A DNA stretch of 64,000 bases from Virgibacillus indicus (lineage in GTDB: Bacteria > Bacillota > Bacilli > Bacillales > Amphibacillaceae), in the NCBI RefSeq assembly GCF_002266285.1, contig NZ_NPMS01000001.1, positions 558,001 to 622,000 on the forward strand. The letters run 5' to 3'. Positions 17,238-26,140 of the stretch are shown here, one piece after another (within the stretch, counting starts at the first letter, position 1; every line of letters begins with the position of its first letter). The translations under genes and the position numbers were made by a program. The notes beneath the pieces were generated by a model. It did not search any database. It had not been told where the DNA came from and saw only the letters and a program-made list of their open reading frames with translations.

Positions 17238-18500
17238 GTGGACACCATAATGGATGCAGTAAATTTGATGAAGAGCAATCAATCCGAAAAAGCAATTGAA
17301 TTACTTAAGGCCTATTTAAAAGAAGCCAATGCTGAAGAGAAATATACCATTGCTGAAATATATATACAGTGGGGGTTTTTGCAGGAGGCAAGTATTATTT
17401 TGCATGAATTGCTGCGGACATATCCAGATGAAAGTGAATTAAAGCTCTCTCTGGCAGATATTTACATTGAGCTGGAAGATGATGAAATGGCAATAGATTT
17501 ATTAAATGAAATTGAGGAAGATGACCCCTCGTATGTGCAGACCCTGATTCAGCTGGCTGATTTGTATCAGGCAATGGGATTATTTGAAGTAGCTGAACAA
17601 AAATTACTAACTGCAAAACAGACTGATCCCAATGAGGTAATTATAGATTTTGCACTAGGTGAATTATTATTCTCAATTGGAGAATACAGAAAAGCTATTA
17701 CTTATTATGATAAAGTTGCACCAAAAATGAGTGAAGTAGCAAATATCCGGGTCGCTGACAGACTTGCAGAAGCACATGCTGCTTCAGGAAATTATGAACT
17801 GGCACTGGAATTATATAAGGAAGAAGAGTTGGAGGATCCGGATAAATTATTCAGATATGGTTTTACTGCATATCAGGCTAAACGTAAGGATATTGCAATT
17901 AAAGCCTGGGAACATGTAATTGAAATTGATGCTTTTTATAACACTGTTTATTTTCAACTGGCAAAAGCATATGAAGATGAAGGAATGCCTGAGAATGCAT
18001 TTGACACTGCCAAAAAAGGACTTCAATTTGATGAATTTAATAAAGAACTCTTCTTTTTAGCAGGTTCCCTTGCCCATCAGCTCAATAATGATGAGGAAAG
18101 CGAGAAATTTACCCGCGAAGCCATAGCATTGGATCCGGATTATAAACAAGCCATCCTATTTCTAATCCAGCTATTCAAAAATAATGAAAATTATGAAGGA
18201 ATTATTGACCTCCTTATCGAAATAAAAGGTATAGGTGCAGATGATTCACTTTATGAGTGGGAGCTGGCTCGTGCATATAATGAAATTGAATCATATAATA
18301 ATGCATTAATTCACTATAAGGAAGCATATAATAGCCTTAACCAAGACAGCGACTTTCTAAAAGAATATGGATATTTTCTTACAGAAGAAGGGAGGATGAA
18401 GGAGGCTATTCCAGTTTTTGAGGCATATTTAATTCAACAACCATTAGATGATGAGATAGAAGGGTTTATACATCGCCTGAAACAATCAAACGAAAGTTGA
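17238..18500 (+). CDS. ypiA: Tetratricopeptide repeat protein YpiA
   Basis: A soluble, acidic protein of about 420 aa made of some ten to eleven TPR-like helix pairs (for example ELLFSIGEYRKAITYYDKVAP and YEDEGMPENAFDTAKKGLQFD), so a protein-protein interaction scaffold. Position before ypiB/reoY and the same length as B. subtilis YpiA support the name. Its exact role is not established to my knowledge. The start is GTG 17238, where AGAGAGG has good spacing; ATG 17229 abuts that site. Confidence 0.88.
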   Translation: MDTIMDAVNLMKSNQSEKAIELLKAYLKEANAEEKYTIAEIYIQWGFLQEASIILHELLRTYPDESELKLSLADIYIELEDDEMAIDLLNEIEEDDPSYVQTLIQLADLYQAMGLFEVAEQKLLTAKQTDPNEVIIDFALGELLFSIGEYRKAITYYDKVAPKMSEVANIRVADRLAEAHAASGNYELALELYKEEELEDPDKLFRYGFTAYQAKRKDIAIKAWEHVIEIDAFYNTVYFQLAKAYEDEGMPENAFDTAKKGLQFDEFNKELFFLAGSLAHQLNNDEESEKFTREAIALDPDYKQAILFLIQLFKNNENYEGIIDLLIEIKGIGADDSLYEWELARAYNEIESYNNALIHYKEAYNSLNQDSDFLKEYGYFLTEEGRMKEAIPVFEAYLIQQPLDDEIEGFIHRLKQSNES

Positions 18501-18541
18501 TTTATGAATTAAACAATTGCTGAGGGGGGATCTGATAACTT

Positions 18542-19108
18542 ATGCAAACTCCTATTTCCATACAAGATAAAAAAAGCTTTATTCAATGGTTTCTGAACCA
18601 TTATCAATTAAAAAAACGTGAAAGTGTCTGGATATTAAATTATCTTGTAAATCATGATGATCTGCTTAAACATGTTCATTTCGTCAGAGATGCGAAGTTT
18701 TGTCCGCGCGGTATTATTATGACAAGCCATTGCTCAAAAGAAGTGCCATTCAGGTTTTACAAAAACCAGCTGGTCACGACAGATGCGGAGAAGTCCTTTC
18801 ATGATATCCGTTTAAATCAGAATGAGGATTTATATTTGCAGCTGAACTTTAAGAATGCAAACCAAAACTCATTTTATGTAGCAGTACTTGAGGAAAATCC
18901 ATATATTCCGGATGAGTATTTTATTACCAAGAAAGACCAGGATATGGCAAAACAGTTATTGGAAAAATCACTGTATGATTTCAGAAGAGACTCACTTATA
19001 AAGGAAATTGACAGGGCTCTGGATACATCTGATCAGGAGAAATTCATGAAATTATCCGAGCAGTTAAATGAACTTGAAAAAACAAAAACAGAAACAGCGT
19101 GCAGTTAA
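18542..19108 (+). CDS. reoY: ReoY (YpiB, UPF0302 family)
   Basis: A 188-aa cytoplasmic protein of the YpiB/UPF0302 family. In Listeria and Bacillus the homologue ReoY helps ClpCP degrade MurA, limiting peptidoglycan synthesis downstream of the PASTA kinase. Seen here: the conserved [24 protein letters not shown]-terminus and CPRGIIMTS segment. It is preceded by ypiA (41 bp), which is probably in the same transcript, and followed by a terminator. Confidence 0.88.
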   Translation: MQTPISIQDKKSFIQWFLNHYQLKKRESVWILNYLVNHDDLLKHVHFVRDAKFCPRGIIMTSHCSKEVPFRFYKNQLVTTDAEKSFHDIRLNQNEDLYLQLNFKNANQNSFYVAVLEENPYIPDEYFITKKDQDMAKQLLEKSLYDFRRDSLIKEIDRALDTSDQEKFMKLSEQLNELEKTKTETACS

Positions 19109-19133
19109 AATTAAATGAACAGCAATAAATATG

Positions 19134-19176
19134 AATCAGCCTAAATTGCTATTGGCAATAGGTTGATTTTTTTTGT
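19134..19176 (+). terminator. Intrinsic terminator after reoY
   Basis: AATCAGCCTA with TTGC pairs with GGCAA and TAGGTTGATT, followed by a run of eight T. Confidence 0.85.
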
Positions 19177-19262
19177 ATATTTTTTAGAAATAAGATAAGA
19201 TTTATTCATAGTGTTATATTTTCTATGTTTTAGTTAAAAATAAAAAAGGATTGGTAAAAGAT

Positions 19263-19724
19263 ATGTATTGGAAAAAAGAAGACATTAACAAATATGTACA
19301 GGCTAAGGAATACATTGATACAATTATTATTCCACTCATTCCTTTTCAGCTGTCTCAGGATAATGACCTCGAAAAGAATGCATTTCAAAGTGAGGTTCTT
19401 ACTGTATTTTCAGGTGAAATTGAAAGAGAACTCACAGGAAGGGTAATGCTGATACCTACCTATACTTATTTAAAATCTGCAGATAAAGAATCAGAAGCAG
19501 CCCGCCTTAATGGCTGGGTAGAAGATGCTGAAAAACAGCCGTTTAACCATACTTTTTTTGTAACATTTGATTCATCCTGGAAAAAACATGAACAGGCTTT
19601 AAATGGAACATTACTGTGGCTGCCAGGTCTCCAGACAGGAGATCTTCATTCAAAAGAAATGCATGCAATCATCAGAGATCAGGTGGAACAAATCAGTGAA
19701 TTGGTACGATCATACTGGCATTAA
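19263..19724 (+). CDS. ypiF: DUF2487 protein YpiF
   Basis: A soluble protein of 153 aa that matches YpiF (DUF2487) by sequence style and by position between reoY and qcrA. Its function is unknown. Recognisable blocks are MYWKKEDINKYVQAKEYIDT and LLWLPGLQTGDLHSKEMH. The start is uncertain: ATG 19263 is 12 nt after AAGGA, while TTG 19251 is directly adjacent to it. Confidence 0.8.
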   Translation: MYWKKEDINKYVQAKEYIDTIIIPLIPFQLSQDNDLEKNAFQSEVLTVFSGEIERELTGRVMLIPTYTYLKSADKESEAARLNGWVEDAEKQPFNHTFFVTFDSSWKKHEQALNGTLLWLPGLQTGDLHSKEMHAIIRDQVEQISELVRSYWH

Positions 19725-19807
19725 ACAAAGAAAAATATAAAAAACGCGCAATCTATCACATAATACCTTTTAATTTAAAACTTTTAACTAACAAATTCTT
19801 TTATTTA

Positions 19808-19836
19808 TTGACCGGACAACCAGTTTGCGCTATCAT
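19808..19836 (+). promoter_or_regulatory. Candidate sigma-A promoter of qcrABC
   Basis: TTGACC at 19808-19813, 17-bp spacer, TATCAT at 19831-19836. It gives a leader of about 60 nt. Confidence 0.65.
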
Positions 19837-19902
19837 GGTAATGTCCTAGTAATCTGATTAAAATATAAATGTCCGTGATTATTGTAAAGAGGGGGGAAAA
19901 TC

Positions 19903-20415
19903 ATGAGTGAAAAAAAGCAACAAGTATCCCGCAGACAGTTTCTTAACTATACCCTTACTGGTGTAGGCGGTTTTATGGCAGCAGGACTGCTTGTGTCGCC
20001 ATTGCGGATGGCTATTGATCCGGTATTGAAAGAATCCAGTGCAGGTGATTTAGCGAATGTCAGCCTGGCTGTTGAAGATATCACTACTGAGCCAACACGA
20101 GTTGACTGGAAAATTGACCAGATAGACGGCTGGTATGAATCTCAAGTCAATAAATCAGCATGGGTTTTTAAAGATGAAAATGATGAAATTCAAGCCTTTT
20201 CCCCGGTATGTAAACACTTAGGATGTGTTGTTTCATGGGAAGGCAGTGAAGATTATCCTAATGAGTTTTACTGTCCGTGTCATGATGGCCGCTATTATAA
20301 AGACGGTACCAACGTTCCGGGAACTCCGCCGTTAGCGCCATTGGATGTTTTTGAAAAAGAAGTAAGAGATGGAATGTTGTTCCTGGGCGAAGCAAAACCA
20401 AAAGGGGAGGCGTAA
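19903..20415 (+). CDS. qcrA: Menaquinol:cytochrome c reductase, Rieske iron-sulfur subunit
   Basis: Carries the [2Fe-2S] cluster of the bc complex on the outer face of the membrane. It is 170 aa. The N-terminus has a textbook twin-arginine motif SRRQFLN (residues 9-15) followed by a hydrophobic anchor. Cluster ligands are in CKHLGC and CPCHDGRY. B. subtilis QcrA is a known Tat substrate, and Tat genes are present at 58955-60202. GAGGGGGG precedes the ATG. First gene of qcrABC. Confidence 0.97.
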   Translation: MSEKKQQVSRRQFLNYTLTGVGGFMAAGLLVSPLRMAIDPVLKESSAGDLANVSLAVEDITTEPTRVDWKIDQIDGWYESQVNKSAWVFKDENDEIQAFSPVCKHLGCVVSWEGSEDYPNEFYCPCHDGRYYKDGTNVPGTPPLAPLDVFEKEVRDGMLFLGEAKPKGEA

Positions 20416-20421
20416 TTATTT

Positions 20422-21096
20422 ATGCTGCAGAAAATATATGACTGGATTGACGATCGTATAGATGTTACGCCGATATGGCGAGATATCGCTGATCATGAAG
20501 TTCCTGAACATGTTAATCCCGCCCACCATTTTTCAGCTTTTGTATATTGCTTTGGGGGCTTAACATTTTTCGTTGTTGTTATACAAATTCTTTCCGGGAT
20601 GTTTCTTACGATGTATTATGTTCCGGATATTGAAAATGCATGGAAATCCGTTTATTACCTGCAAACTGAAGTAGCACATGGACAAATTGTTCGTGGGATG
20701 CATCACTGGGGCGCCAGTGTTGTTATTGTAATGCTCTTATTACATACATTGCGGGTGTTTTTCCAGGGAGCTTATAAAAAACCACGTGAACTTAACTGGA
20801 TGGTAGGTGTATTACTATTCTTTGTTATGCTTGGCCTTGGGTTCACTGGATATTTATTGCCATGGGATAACAAAGCATATTTCGCAACTCAGGTTGGTCT
20901 TGAAATTGCTGAACAGGTTCCATTTATTGGTACACAATTGAAGACGCTTTTAGCTGGTGACCCATCTATTGTTGGTGCACAAACGCTGACACGTTTCTTC
21001 GCAATTCACGTATTCTTCTTGCCAGCTGCATTATTTGGTTTACTGGCAGCACACTTTATCTTAATCCGAAGACAAGGTATCTCCGGACCACTATAA
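20422..21096 (+). CDS. qcrB: Menaquinol:cytochrome c reductase, cytochrome b subunit
   Basis: A 224-aa cytochrome b6-type protein with four membrane helices. Haem-ligand histidines fall in RGMHHWGASVVIVMLLLHTLR and in FFAIHVFFLPAALFGLLAAHF. The quinol-site helix GFTGYLLPWDNKAYFATQV is typical. It is 6 bp after qcrA, with a GGGGAGG ribosome binding site inside the end of qcrA. Confidence 0.97.
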   Translation: MLQKIYDWIDDRIDVTPIWRDIADHEVPEHVNPAHHFSAFVYCFGGLTFFVVVIQILSGMFLTMYYVPDIENAWKSVYYLQTEVAHGQIVRGMHHWGASVVIVMLLLHTLRVFFQGAYKKPRELNWMVGVLLFFVMLGLGFTGYLLPWDNKAYFATQVGLEIAEQVPFIGTQLKTLLAGDPSIVGAQTLTRFFAIHVFFLPAALFGLLAAHFILIRRQGISGPL

Positions 21097-21112
21097 AAAG
21101 GAGGGAAAAGCT

Positions 21113-21886
21113 ATGCATAAGGGTAAAGGTATGAAATTTGTCGGAGATTCCCGAATCTCTGCCGAAAGGAAACCGAATACTTCGAAAGATTATTCAGAAT
21201 ATCCTGGTAGAACAGAAGCTTTTTGGCCCAACTTTTTATTAAAAGAATGGTTGGCAGGATCTGTATTTTTAGTTGGTTTTTTAAGTTTGACTTTAGCACA
21301 TCCATCACCACTTGAGAAGATGGCTGATCCAACTGATGCAGCATATATTCCATTGCCAGACTGGTACTTCTTGTTCTTATATGAATTATTGAAATATGAA
21401 TTTGCAAGTGGAACATATATTATTATGGGTATTCTCGTATTACCTGGACTTGCATTTGGTGCACTTCTACTGGCGCCATTTTTAGATAAAGGCCCAGGAA
21501 GAAGACCACATCAACGCCCAGTTGCTGTTGCAATGATGCTTTTAGCACTTACATCTGTGATCTGGCTGACTTATGAATCAGCAGCAAACGTCAACTGGGA
21601 ACAGCGTGCAGAAGCAAACAAACCAGTTCCTGCTTCTAATGTTGAAATTGATACAGAACACCCAGGCTATGCAATATATGAAAATAGCTGTTTGTCCTGC
21701 CATGGTGGTGAGCTTGAAGGAACAGCTGGTCCATCATTAGTAGGTATTGATTACACTCCGGAGGAACTTGCTACAATAGCAACTGATGGAATTGGCAGCA
21801 TGCCTCCTGATCAGTTTACTGGCAGTGATGAAGAGCTTGATCAGCTGGTCGAATTCATTATTTCAGTAAATGAAGAAGCAAAATAA
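21113..21886 (+). CDS. qcrC: Menaquinol:cytochrome c reductase, fused cytochrome b (subunit IV)/cytochrome c subunit
   Basis: A 257-aa fusion: an N-terminal subunit-IV-like part with three membrane helices, including PLPDWYFLFLYELLKYEF, and a C-terminal cytochrome c domain with the haem motif CLSCH and likely axial Met in IGSMPPDQF. This is the Bacillus-type arrangement that lets the complex pass electrons to a membrane-bound cytochrome c. AAGGAGG precedes the ATG; a terminator follows. Confidence 0.97.
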   Translation: MHKGKGMKFVGDSRISAERKPNTSKDYSEYPGRTEAFWPNFLLKEWLAGSVFLVGFLSLTLAHPSPLEKMADPTDAAYIPLPDWYFLFLYELLKYEFASGTYIIMGILVLPGLAFGALLLAPFLDKGPGRRPHQRPVAVAMMLLALTSVIWLTYESAANVNWEQRAEANKPVPASNVEIDTEHPGYAIYENSCLSCHGGELEGTAGPSLVGIDYTPEELATIATDGIGSMPPDQFTGSDEELDQLVEFIISVNEEAK

Positions 21887-21902
21887 CAAACATATTTATA
21901 CA

Positions 21903-21938
21903 AAACACCTTTGCCATTACAATGGTGAAGGTGTTTTT
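21903..21938 (+). terminator. Intrinsic terminator of qcrABC
   Basis: AACACCTTTGCCAT pairs with ATGGTGAAGGTGTT (internal mismatches), followed by TTTCTC. Confidence 0.88.
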
Positions 21939-21976
21939 CTCTATTAAATACTTTCATTGCAGAAAGGGTTACTTAA

Positions 21977-22552
21977 ATGCTTCGATACATATTGCTTGAT
22001 AGGCTTTTTTTAATCGGTTTATTTGTTATAAATTTATTTGGAACTATATACGGGTATTTGTGGTATGAGAGCCAATTATCAATTACTCCCGCTATTTTTT
22101 TGATTTTTGTCCCCGATAGTCCAACAGCTAGTTTATTCTTTACGATCTTCTTATTATTTTTTATCTTCAGGAAACATGTTCCTTATATTGAAGCACTTGC
22201 AATTATCACGTTATTTAAATATGGAATATGGGCAGTTGTAATGAATCTTTTAACATTATTAATTGAGGGATCCCTTAGCTGGCAAGGATACATGCTGATG
22301 GCATCACATGGTGCGATGGCAATCCAGGGGCTGCTTTATGCTCCTTTTTATAAAATCAAATTACGGCATATTGTATTTGCTGCAATATGGACATTGCATA
22401 ATGATGTTATTGATTATGTGTTTGAAATGATGCCAACATATTCAACGCTGGCGGAATATATGAATGAGATTGGTTACTTTACATTTTGGTTAAGCATTGT
22501 ATCAATACTGATTGCATATAAGTTAGCAAAAGGTAAGGAGACGTCTTTCTAA
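21977..22552 (+). CDS. ypjA: DUF1405 membrane protein YpjA
   Basis: A 191-aa integral membrane protein with about five to six hydrophobic segments and a short charged C-terminus (AKGKETSF). Position after qcrC and sequence features (YLWYESQL, FLIFVPDSPTASLFF, IWTLHNDVIDYVF) match YpjA/DUF1405 of B. subtilis. Its function is unknown; genetic linkage to qcrABC is common in Bacillaceae. Confidence 0.82.
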   Translation: MLRYILLDRLFLIGLFVINLFGTIYGYLWYESQLSITPAIFLIFVPDSPTASLFFTIFLLFFIFRKHVPYIEALAIITLFKYGIWAVVMNLLTLLIEGSLSWQGYMLMASHGAMAIQGLLYAPFYKIKLRHIVFAAIWTLHNDVIDYVFEMMPTYSTLAEYMNEIGYFTFWLSIVSILIAYKLAKGKETSF

Positions 22553-22620
22553 CTTGACTGTTATATAATGGTTTCTCACTTCATACATTAGTAGAAGAAA
22601 ATCTATGTGAGGTGATCTCT

Positions 22621-22884
22621 ATGGAGTATGTTAAAAGGGTCCTTACATCAGTGTTCATAGGGATTTTTCTATATGTGCAGTTTGGAGCAATAATTGTATC
22701 GGGAGCTGATTCAAACCAGCCAAAAGAAGCATTTTCTGCAGAAGAAAATATTGGAATAATTCCTCTGATGTGGACGATAGCTATAGTAGGCGGCAGTATT
22801 GCGATTACATTATCTTATGTAAGCTGGAGAAAATATAAAGGGGAACAAAAAAAGAAAGCGGAGAAGGACAAATTAATTGACTGA
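22621..22884 (+). CDS. ypjB: Minimal YpjB-like sporulation membrane protein
   Basis: An 87-aa protein: signal-like segment (about residues 5-28, RVLTSVFIGIFLYVQFGAIIV), a short polar linker (about residues 30-45), then a second membrane helix (IIPLMWTIAIVGGSIAITLSYV) and a basic tail. B. subtilis YpjB, which occupies this position, is about 260 aa with a large outside domain between the same two segments. Here that domain is missing. ATG 22621 follows GTGAGGTGAT. The call rests on position and topology, so it is moderate. Confidence 0.55.
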   Translation: MEYVKRVLTSVFIGIFLYVQFGAIIVSGADSNQPKEAFSAEENIGIIPLMWTIAIVGGSIAITLSYVSWRKYKGEQKKKAEKDKLID

Positions 22885-22924
22885 AACCTGATTTTTGACT
22901 AAAATTGACCTAAGAGATATAGTA

Positions 22925-23030
22925 CAAAGGCGCAAGCACCCGTTTAGCGACGTACGGTGGTGAGGGAGGTCTCGCTAGTCGTTGGGGCTGAAGCTGGACG
23001 TGGCAGTTTCTAAGAATTTATTGCTGCCAA
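22925..23030 (+). repeat. Bacillaceae-type intergenic repeat, copy B
   Basis: Begins ACAAAGGCGCAAGCACCCG, is GC-rich against an AT-rich background, contains GGGGCTGAAGCTGGACGTGGCAGTTT, and ends with GGCAG pairing with CTGCC. The AGCTGGAC and GGCAGTTT part and the closing hairpin are shared with copy A (3571-3720). A possible remnant (ACAAAGGCGCA) lies on the minus strand at 23871-23883. Confidence 0.6.
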
Positions 23031-23079
23031 ATTTTATACTTTCGTACTTAATTAAAATAAATAGATGGAGGAATGCAGT

Positions 23080-23769
23080 TTGTTAGGTGGATTAGGCGGA
23101 TATATTATTTATATTGCGCTGTTAATGATTATCCCATTATGGGCGCAATCTAAAGTAAAAAGCACATATAAAAAATATTCTAAAAAGGCAACATCTTCAA
23201 ATATGACAGGGGCACAGGTTGCCCGTAAAATTTTAGACGATAACGGATTATATGACGTATCGATCGAAGAAACCAAAGGGATGCTTTCTGACCATTATGA
23301 TCCAAGAAAAAAAGTAGTACGATTATCTACTGGAAACTTCCATGGACAATCGATGGCAGCTTCAGCTGTTTCAGCGCACGAGGTTGGACATGCTATCCAG
23401 GATCAACAGGAATATGCCTTTTTGAAATTCAGAAGTGCATTAGTGCCAATTGCAAACTTTGGTTCCAATATTTCCTTCTTCTTCATTTTAGCCGGTATTT
23501 TCTTTAGTATGACAAATATGTTATTACTTGGAATCGTCTTTATGTCAGCCGCAGTGCTATTCCAATTAGTCACATTACCTGTTGAATTTGATGCCTCCAA
23601 TCGAGCAATGGGACAGCTTGTGTCTTCAGGAATCATAAGAAATAATGAAGAACGTGAAACGAAAAAAGTATTAAATGCTGCAGCAATGACTTATGTAGCA
23701 GCTGCATTGGTAGCTGTAATGGAATTAGTCAGGTTTATCTTAATATACGTTGCAAGCTCTAATGAATAA
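23080..23769 (+). CDS. yugP: Membrane zinc metallopeptidase, YugP family
   Basis: A predicted membrane metalloprotease of 229 aa. The N-terminal helix is followed by a cytosolic part with the zinc-binding motif HEVGH (in SAVSAHEVGHAIQD) and then two or three membrane helices. TTG 23080 is preferred because GGAGG lies 8 nt upstream; the in-frame ATG at 23065 overlaps that ribosome binding site. It is not at this location in B. subtilis (yugP is elsewhere), so it is a lineage-specific placement. Confidence 0.85.
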   Translation: MLGGLGGYIIYIALLMIIPLWAQSKVKSTYKKYSKKATSSNMTGAQVARKILDDNGLYDVSIEETKGMLSDHYDPRKKVVRLSTGNFHGQSMAASAVSAHEVGHAIQDQQEYAFLKFRSALVPIANFGSNISFFFILAGIFFSMTNMLLLGIVFMSAAVLFQLVTLPVEFDASNRAMGQLVSSGIIRNNEERETKKVLNAAAMTYVAAALVAVMELVRFILIYVASSNE

Positions 23770-23771
23770 AG

Positions 23772-23811
23772 CCAAAGGGATGACAAAATAATGTCATCTC
23801 TTTTCATTATT
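23772..23811 (+). terminator. Intrinsic terminator after yugP
   Basis: AAGGGATGACA and TGTCATCTCTTTT form a stem with one mismatch around AAATAA and end in a T-rich stretch. Confidence 0.8.
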
Positions 23812-23885
23812 AAAGACAGAATAAAATTTTGCAGCAATTAACTCTTTGATATAAACAGCCATGTTCGGCTTCTGCGCCTTTGTTC

Positions 23886-24755
23886 TTATTCTATTGGATT
23901 TTTATTCTCATCCAGGGTGAAGCCTTCTCCTATAACATCATGAACCGTACTTACAGCAACAAAAGCATGTGGATCAATTTCATTAATAATATTTTTTAAT
24001 CGGACAATTTCATTTCTGCCAACTACACAATACAGCACATCACGTTTTTCACCCGAAAATTTACCCCGGCCATCAAGTACGGTTACGCCACGGTCCATAT
24101 CCTTTAGAATTTTTGCTGCGATATCATCACTGTGACTAGAAATAATTGTTGCCCCTTTTGCGGAATATGCGCCTTCTTGAATGAAATCAATCACCCTTGC
24201 ACCAACATAAACTGCAACAAGCGTGTACATACCTTCGACTAAATCTAAAATAACGAAAACAGAGGTTGCGATTACAACAAAATCAAAAAGAAACATTGTC
24301 CTTCCCATGCTCCAGCCAGCATATTTATTTACTAAACGGGCAATGATGTCCACACCGCCTGTAGTACCCCCATACCGAAAAATGATTCCAAGCCCAACAC
24401 CAATAAAAACTCCTGCAAATAATGCAGCTAAGGTCATATCAGACTGTAAATAAATATGAAACTGATTTGCCTGAAATACACTTAAAAATATAGAAACAGC
24501 AACTGTTCCTATGATTGTATATATAAAGGTATTTCTCCCCAGAAACTTCCAGCCAATAAAAAATACTGGTATATTAAGAAGGATATTGCTTATGGCCGGA
24601 TCCCAGCCCCAAAGAAAGTAGAACAGCAGGGTAATACCGGTAAATCCGCCTTCCCCCAAGTTATTCTGCATATTAAAATGCACAATACCAAACGACATAA
24701 TAGCTGAGCCCATTAGTATAAAAAGGATATTTTTCAGTTTCAGACCAAAAATCAT
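23886..24755 (-). CDS. ypjC: YitT/YpjC family membrane protein (DUF2179)
   Basis: A 289-aa protein with five to six N-terminal membrane helices (ILFILMGSAIMSFGIVHF, GVFIGVGLGIIFRYGG and others) and a soluble C-terminal DUF2179 domain (from about residue 205, IISSHSDDIAAKILKDMDRGVTVLDG). Function unknown. Position beside ypjD suggests YpjC, but here it is on the minus strand. The ATG at 24755 follows GGAGGTTTATAAT on that strand. Confidence 0.85.
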   Translation of the reverse strand: MIFGLKLKNILFILMGSAIMSFGIVHFNMQNNLGEGGFTGITLLFYFLWGWDPAISNILLNIPVFFIGWKFLGRNTFIYTIIGTVAVSIFLSVFQANQFHIYLQSDMTLAALFAGVFIGVGLGIIFRYGGTTGGVDIIARLVNKYAGWSMGRTMFLFDFVVIATSVFVILDLVEGMYTLVAVYVGARVIDFIQEGAYSAKGATIISSHSDDIAAKILKDMDRGVTVLDGRGKFSGEKRDVLYCVVGRNEIVRLKNIINEIDPHAFVAVSTVHDVIGEGFTLDENKNPIE

Positions 24756-24938
24756 ATATTATAAACCTCCATTTCTGCCAAGTTTAAACACACGTAAAAG
24801 CACTTGTTTTATTATAGTCAATTTACAGTGGAAGAACAAATTATAATATTATCGCATCAACAGGCTAAATAATTTGTCAAAATCCCTTCTTTTAGCTAAC
24901 ATAAATGTAGAAAACAAGTGAATTAGAGGGGGATTTTT

Positions 24939-25271
24939 ATCAACACGCCAAAATACAGTACAGCCGATATGCAGAAACGAGTCGATGATTATATTTCCCA
25001 ATTTAAAGAAGGCTATTTTTCCCCATTAAGTTTAATGGCAAGGTTAACAGAGGAAACAGGGGAATTAGCCCGGGAAGTGAATCACTATCATGGTGAAAAA
25101 CCAAAAAAGTCAACAGAAGAAGAAAAAACGATTGAAGAAGAACTGGGCGACGTATTATTCGTCATTTCCTGTTTTGCTAATTCACTGGATATTGATTTAT
25201 CTGAAGCCTTTCAACTATCGATGAATAAAATAGAAACAAGAGATAAAGATCGCTGGACTCGTAAAGAGTAA
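24939..25271 (+). CDS. ypjD: MazG-like nucleotide pyrophosphohydrolase YpjD
   Basis: A MazG-type NTP pyrophosphohydrolase of about 110 aa. Acidic metal-binding motifs are EETGELAREVN and EEELGDVLFV; the C-terminus RDKDRWTRKE matches B. subtilis YpjD. The start is unusual. The first ATG is at 24969, with no ribosome binding site and about ten residues missing from the family N-terminus. A perfect GAGGGGG at 24926-24932 lies 6 nt before an in-frame ATC at 24939, giving (M)NTPKYSTADMQKRVDDY, which fits the family length. If ATC is not used, the gene starts at 24969. Confidence 0.8.
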   Translation: MNTPKYSTADMQKRVDDYISQFKEGYFSPLSLMARLTEETGELAREVNHYHGEKPKKSTEEEKTIEEELGDVLFVISCFANSLDIDLSEAFQLSMNKIETRDKDRWTRKE

Positions 25272-25306
25272 ATATAAACTTTAATCCACTGGGAGGAACC
25301 GCAGCA

Positions 25307-26140
25307 ATGAGTATAAACGTAATTATAGCCGGACCAAGAGGTAAAATGGGGTCTGCAGCAATTAAAATGGTAAATAACGAAGAAAACTTAAATCTGGTGG
25401 CATGCCTTGACCGTAAAAACAATGGAAAACAATTAAAAGATATAAGTTCCCAGTCATCCTTGGATGTTCCTGTTTTTGAAAACGCTGAGGAATGTTTTCA
25501 ACAGGTAAATGCTGATGTCCTAGTTGATCTAACCGTGCCGGAAGCAGGCTTCGAGCACACCAAAGCCGCATTAAACTATAATATCAGGCCGGTAGTCGGA
25601 ACAACCGGGTTTTCAGAGGAACAAATAAAAGAACTTTCAATGATTGCAAAAAGGCAAGAGATCGGCTGCATTATTGCACCGAACTTTGCTGTTGGTGCTG
25701 TACTTATGATGCATTTTGCACAATTGGCTGCACATTATTTACCAGACGTCGAAATAATTGAGAAGCACCATGATAATAAATTAGATGCACCATCTGGTTC
25801 AGCAATTAAGACAGCTGAGCTGATAAAAGATGCAAGAGAGGCTAAAAGTCAGGGACATCCAAACGAAAGAGAACTGCTTCCTGGCGCAAGAGGAGCAGAA
25901 GTTGATGGTATGCACATTCATAGTGTGCGGCTTCCCGGCCTTGTGGCACATCAAGAAGTTATTTTTGGGGGCTCTGGGCAAACCTTGACAATTAAACACG
26001 ATTCTTATAATCGGGATTCCTTTATGGACGGTGTTAAATTAGCAATAGAAAAAGTAATGAATTTAAATGAACTTATTTATGGTTTGGAAAACATTCTGGA
26101 GATCAACCAACCCGAAAATGATAAAGGGTTAGGTAAATGA
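25307..26140 (+). CDS. dapB: 4-Hydroxy-tetrahydrodipicolinate reductase
   Basis: Reduces HTPA to tetrahydrodipicolinate in the lysine, diaminopimelate and dipicolinate pathways. The nucleotide-binding motif is GPRGKMGSAA, and the catalytic segment EKHHDNKLDAPSGSAIKTAE. It is 277 aa, about ten more than B. subtilis, due to a polar C-terminal extension (EINQPENDKGLGK). GGGAGGAA precedes the ATG. The stop overlaps the bshA start in ATGA. Confidence 0.96.
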   Translation: MSINVIIAGPRGKMGSAAIKMVNNEENLNLVACLDRKNNGKQLKDISSQSSLDVPVFENAEECFQQVNADVLVDLTVPEAGFEHTKAALNYNIRPVVGTTGFSEEQIKELSMIAKRQEIGCIIAPNFAVGAVLMMHFAQLAAHYLPDVEIIEKHHDNKLDAPSGSAIKTAELIKDAREAKSQGHPNERELLPGARGAEVDGMHIHSVRLPGLVAHQEVIFGGSGQTLTIKHDSYNRDSFMDGVKLAIEKVMNLNELIYGLENILEINQPENDKGLGK

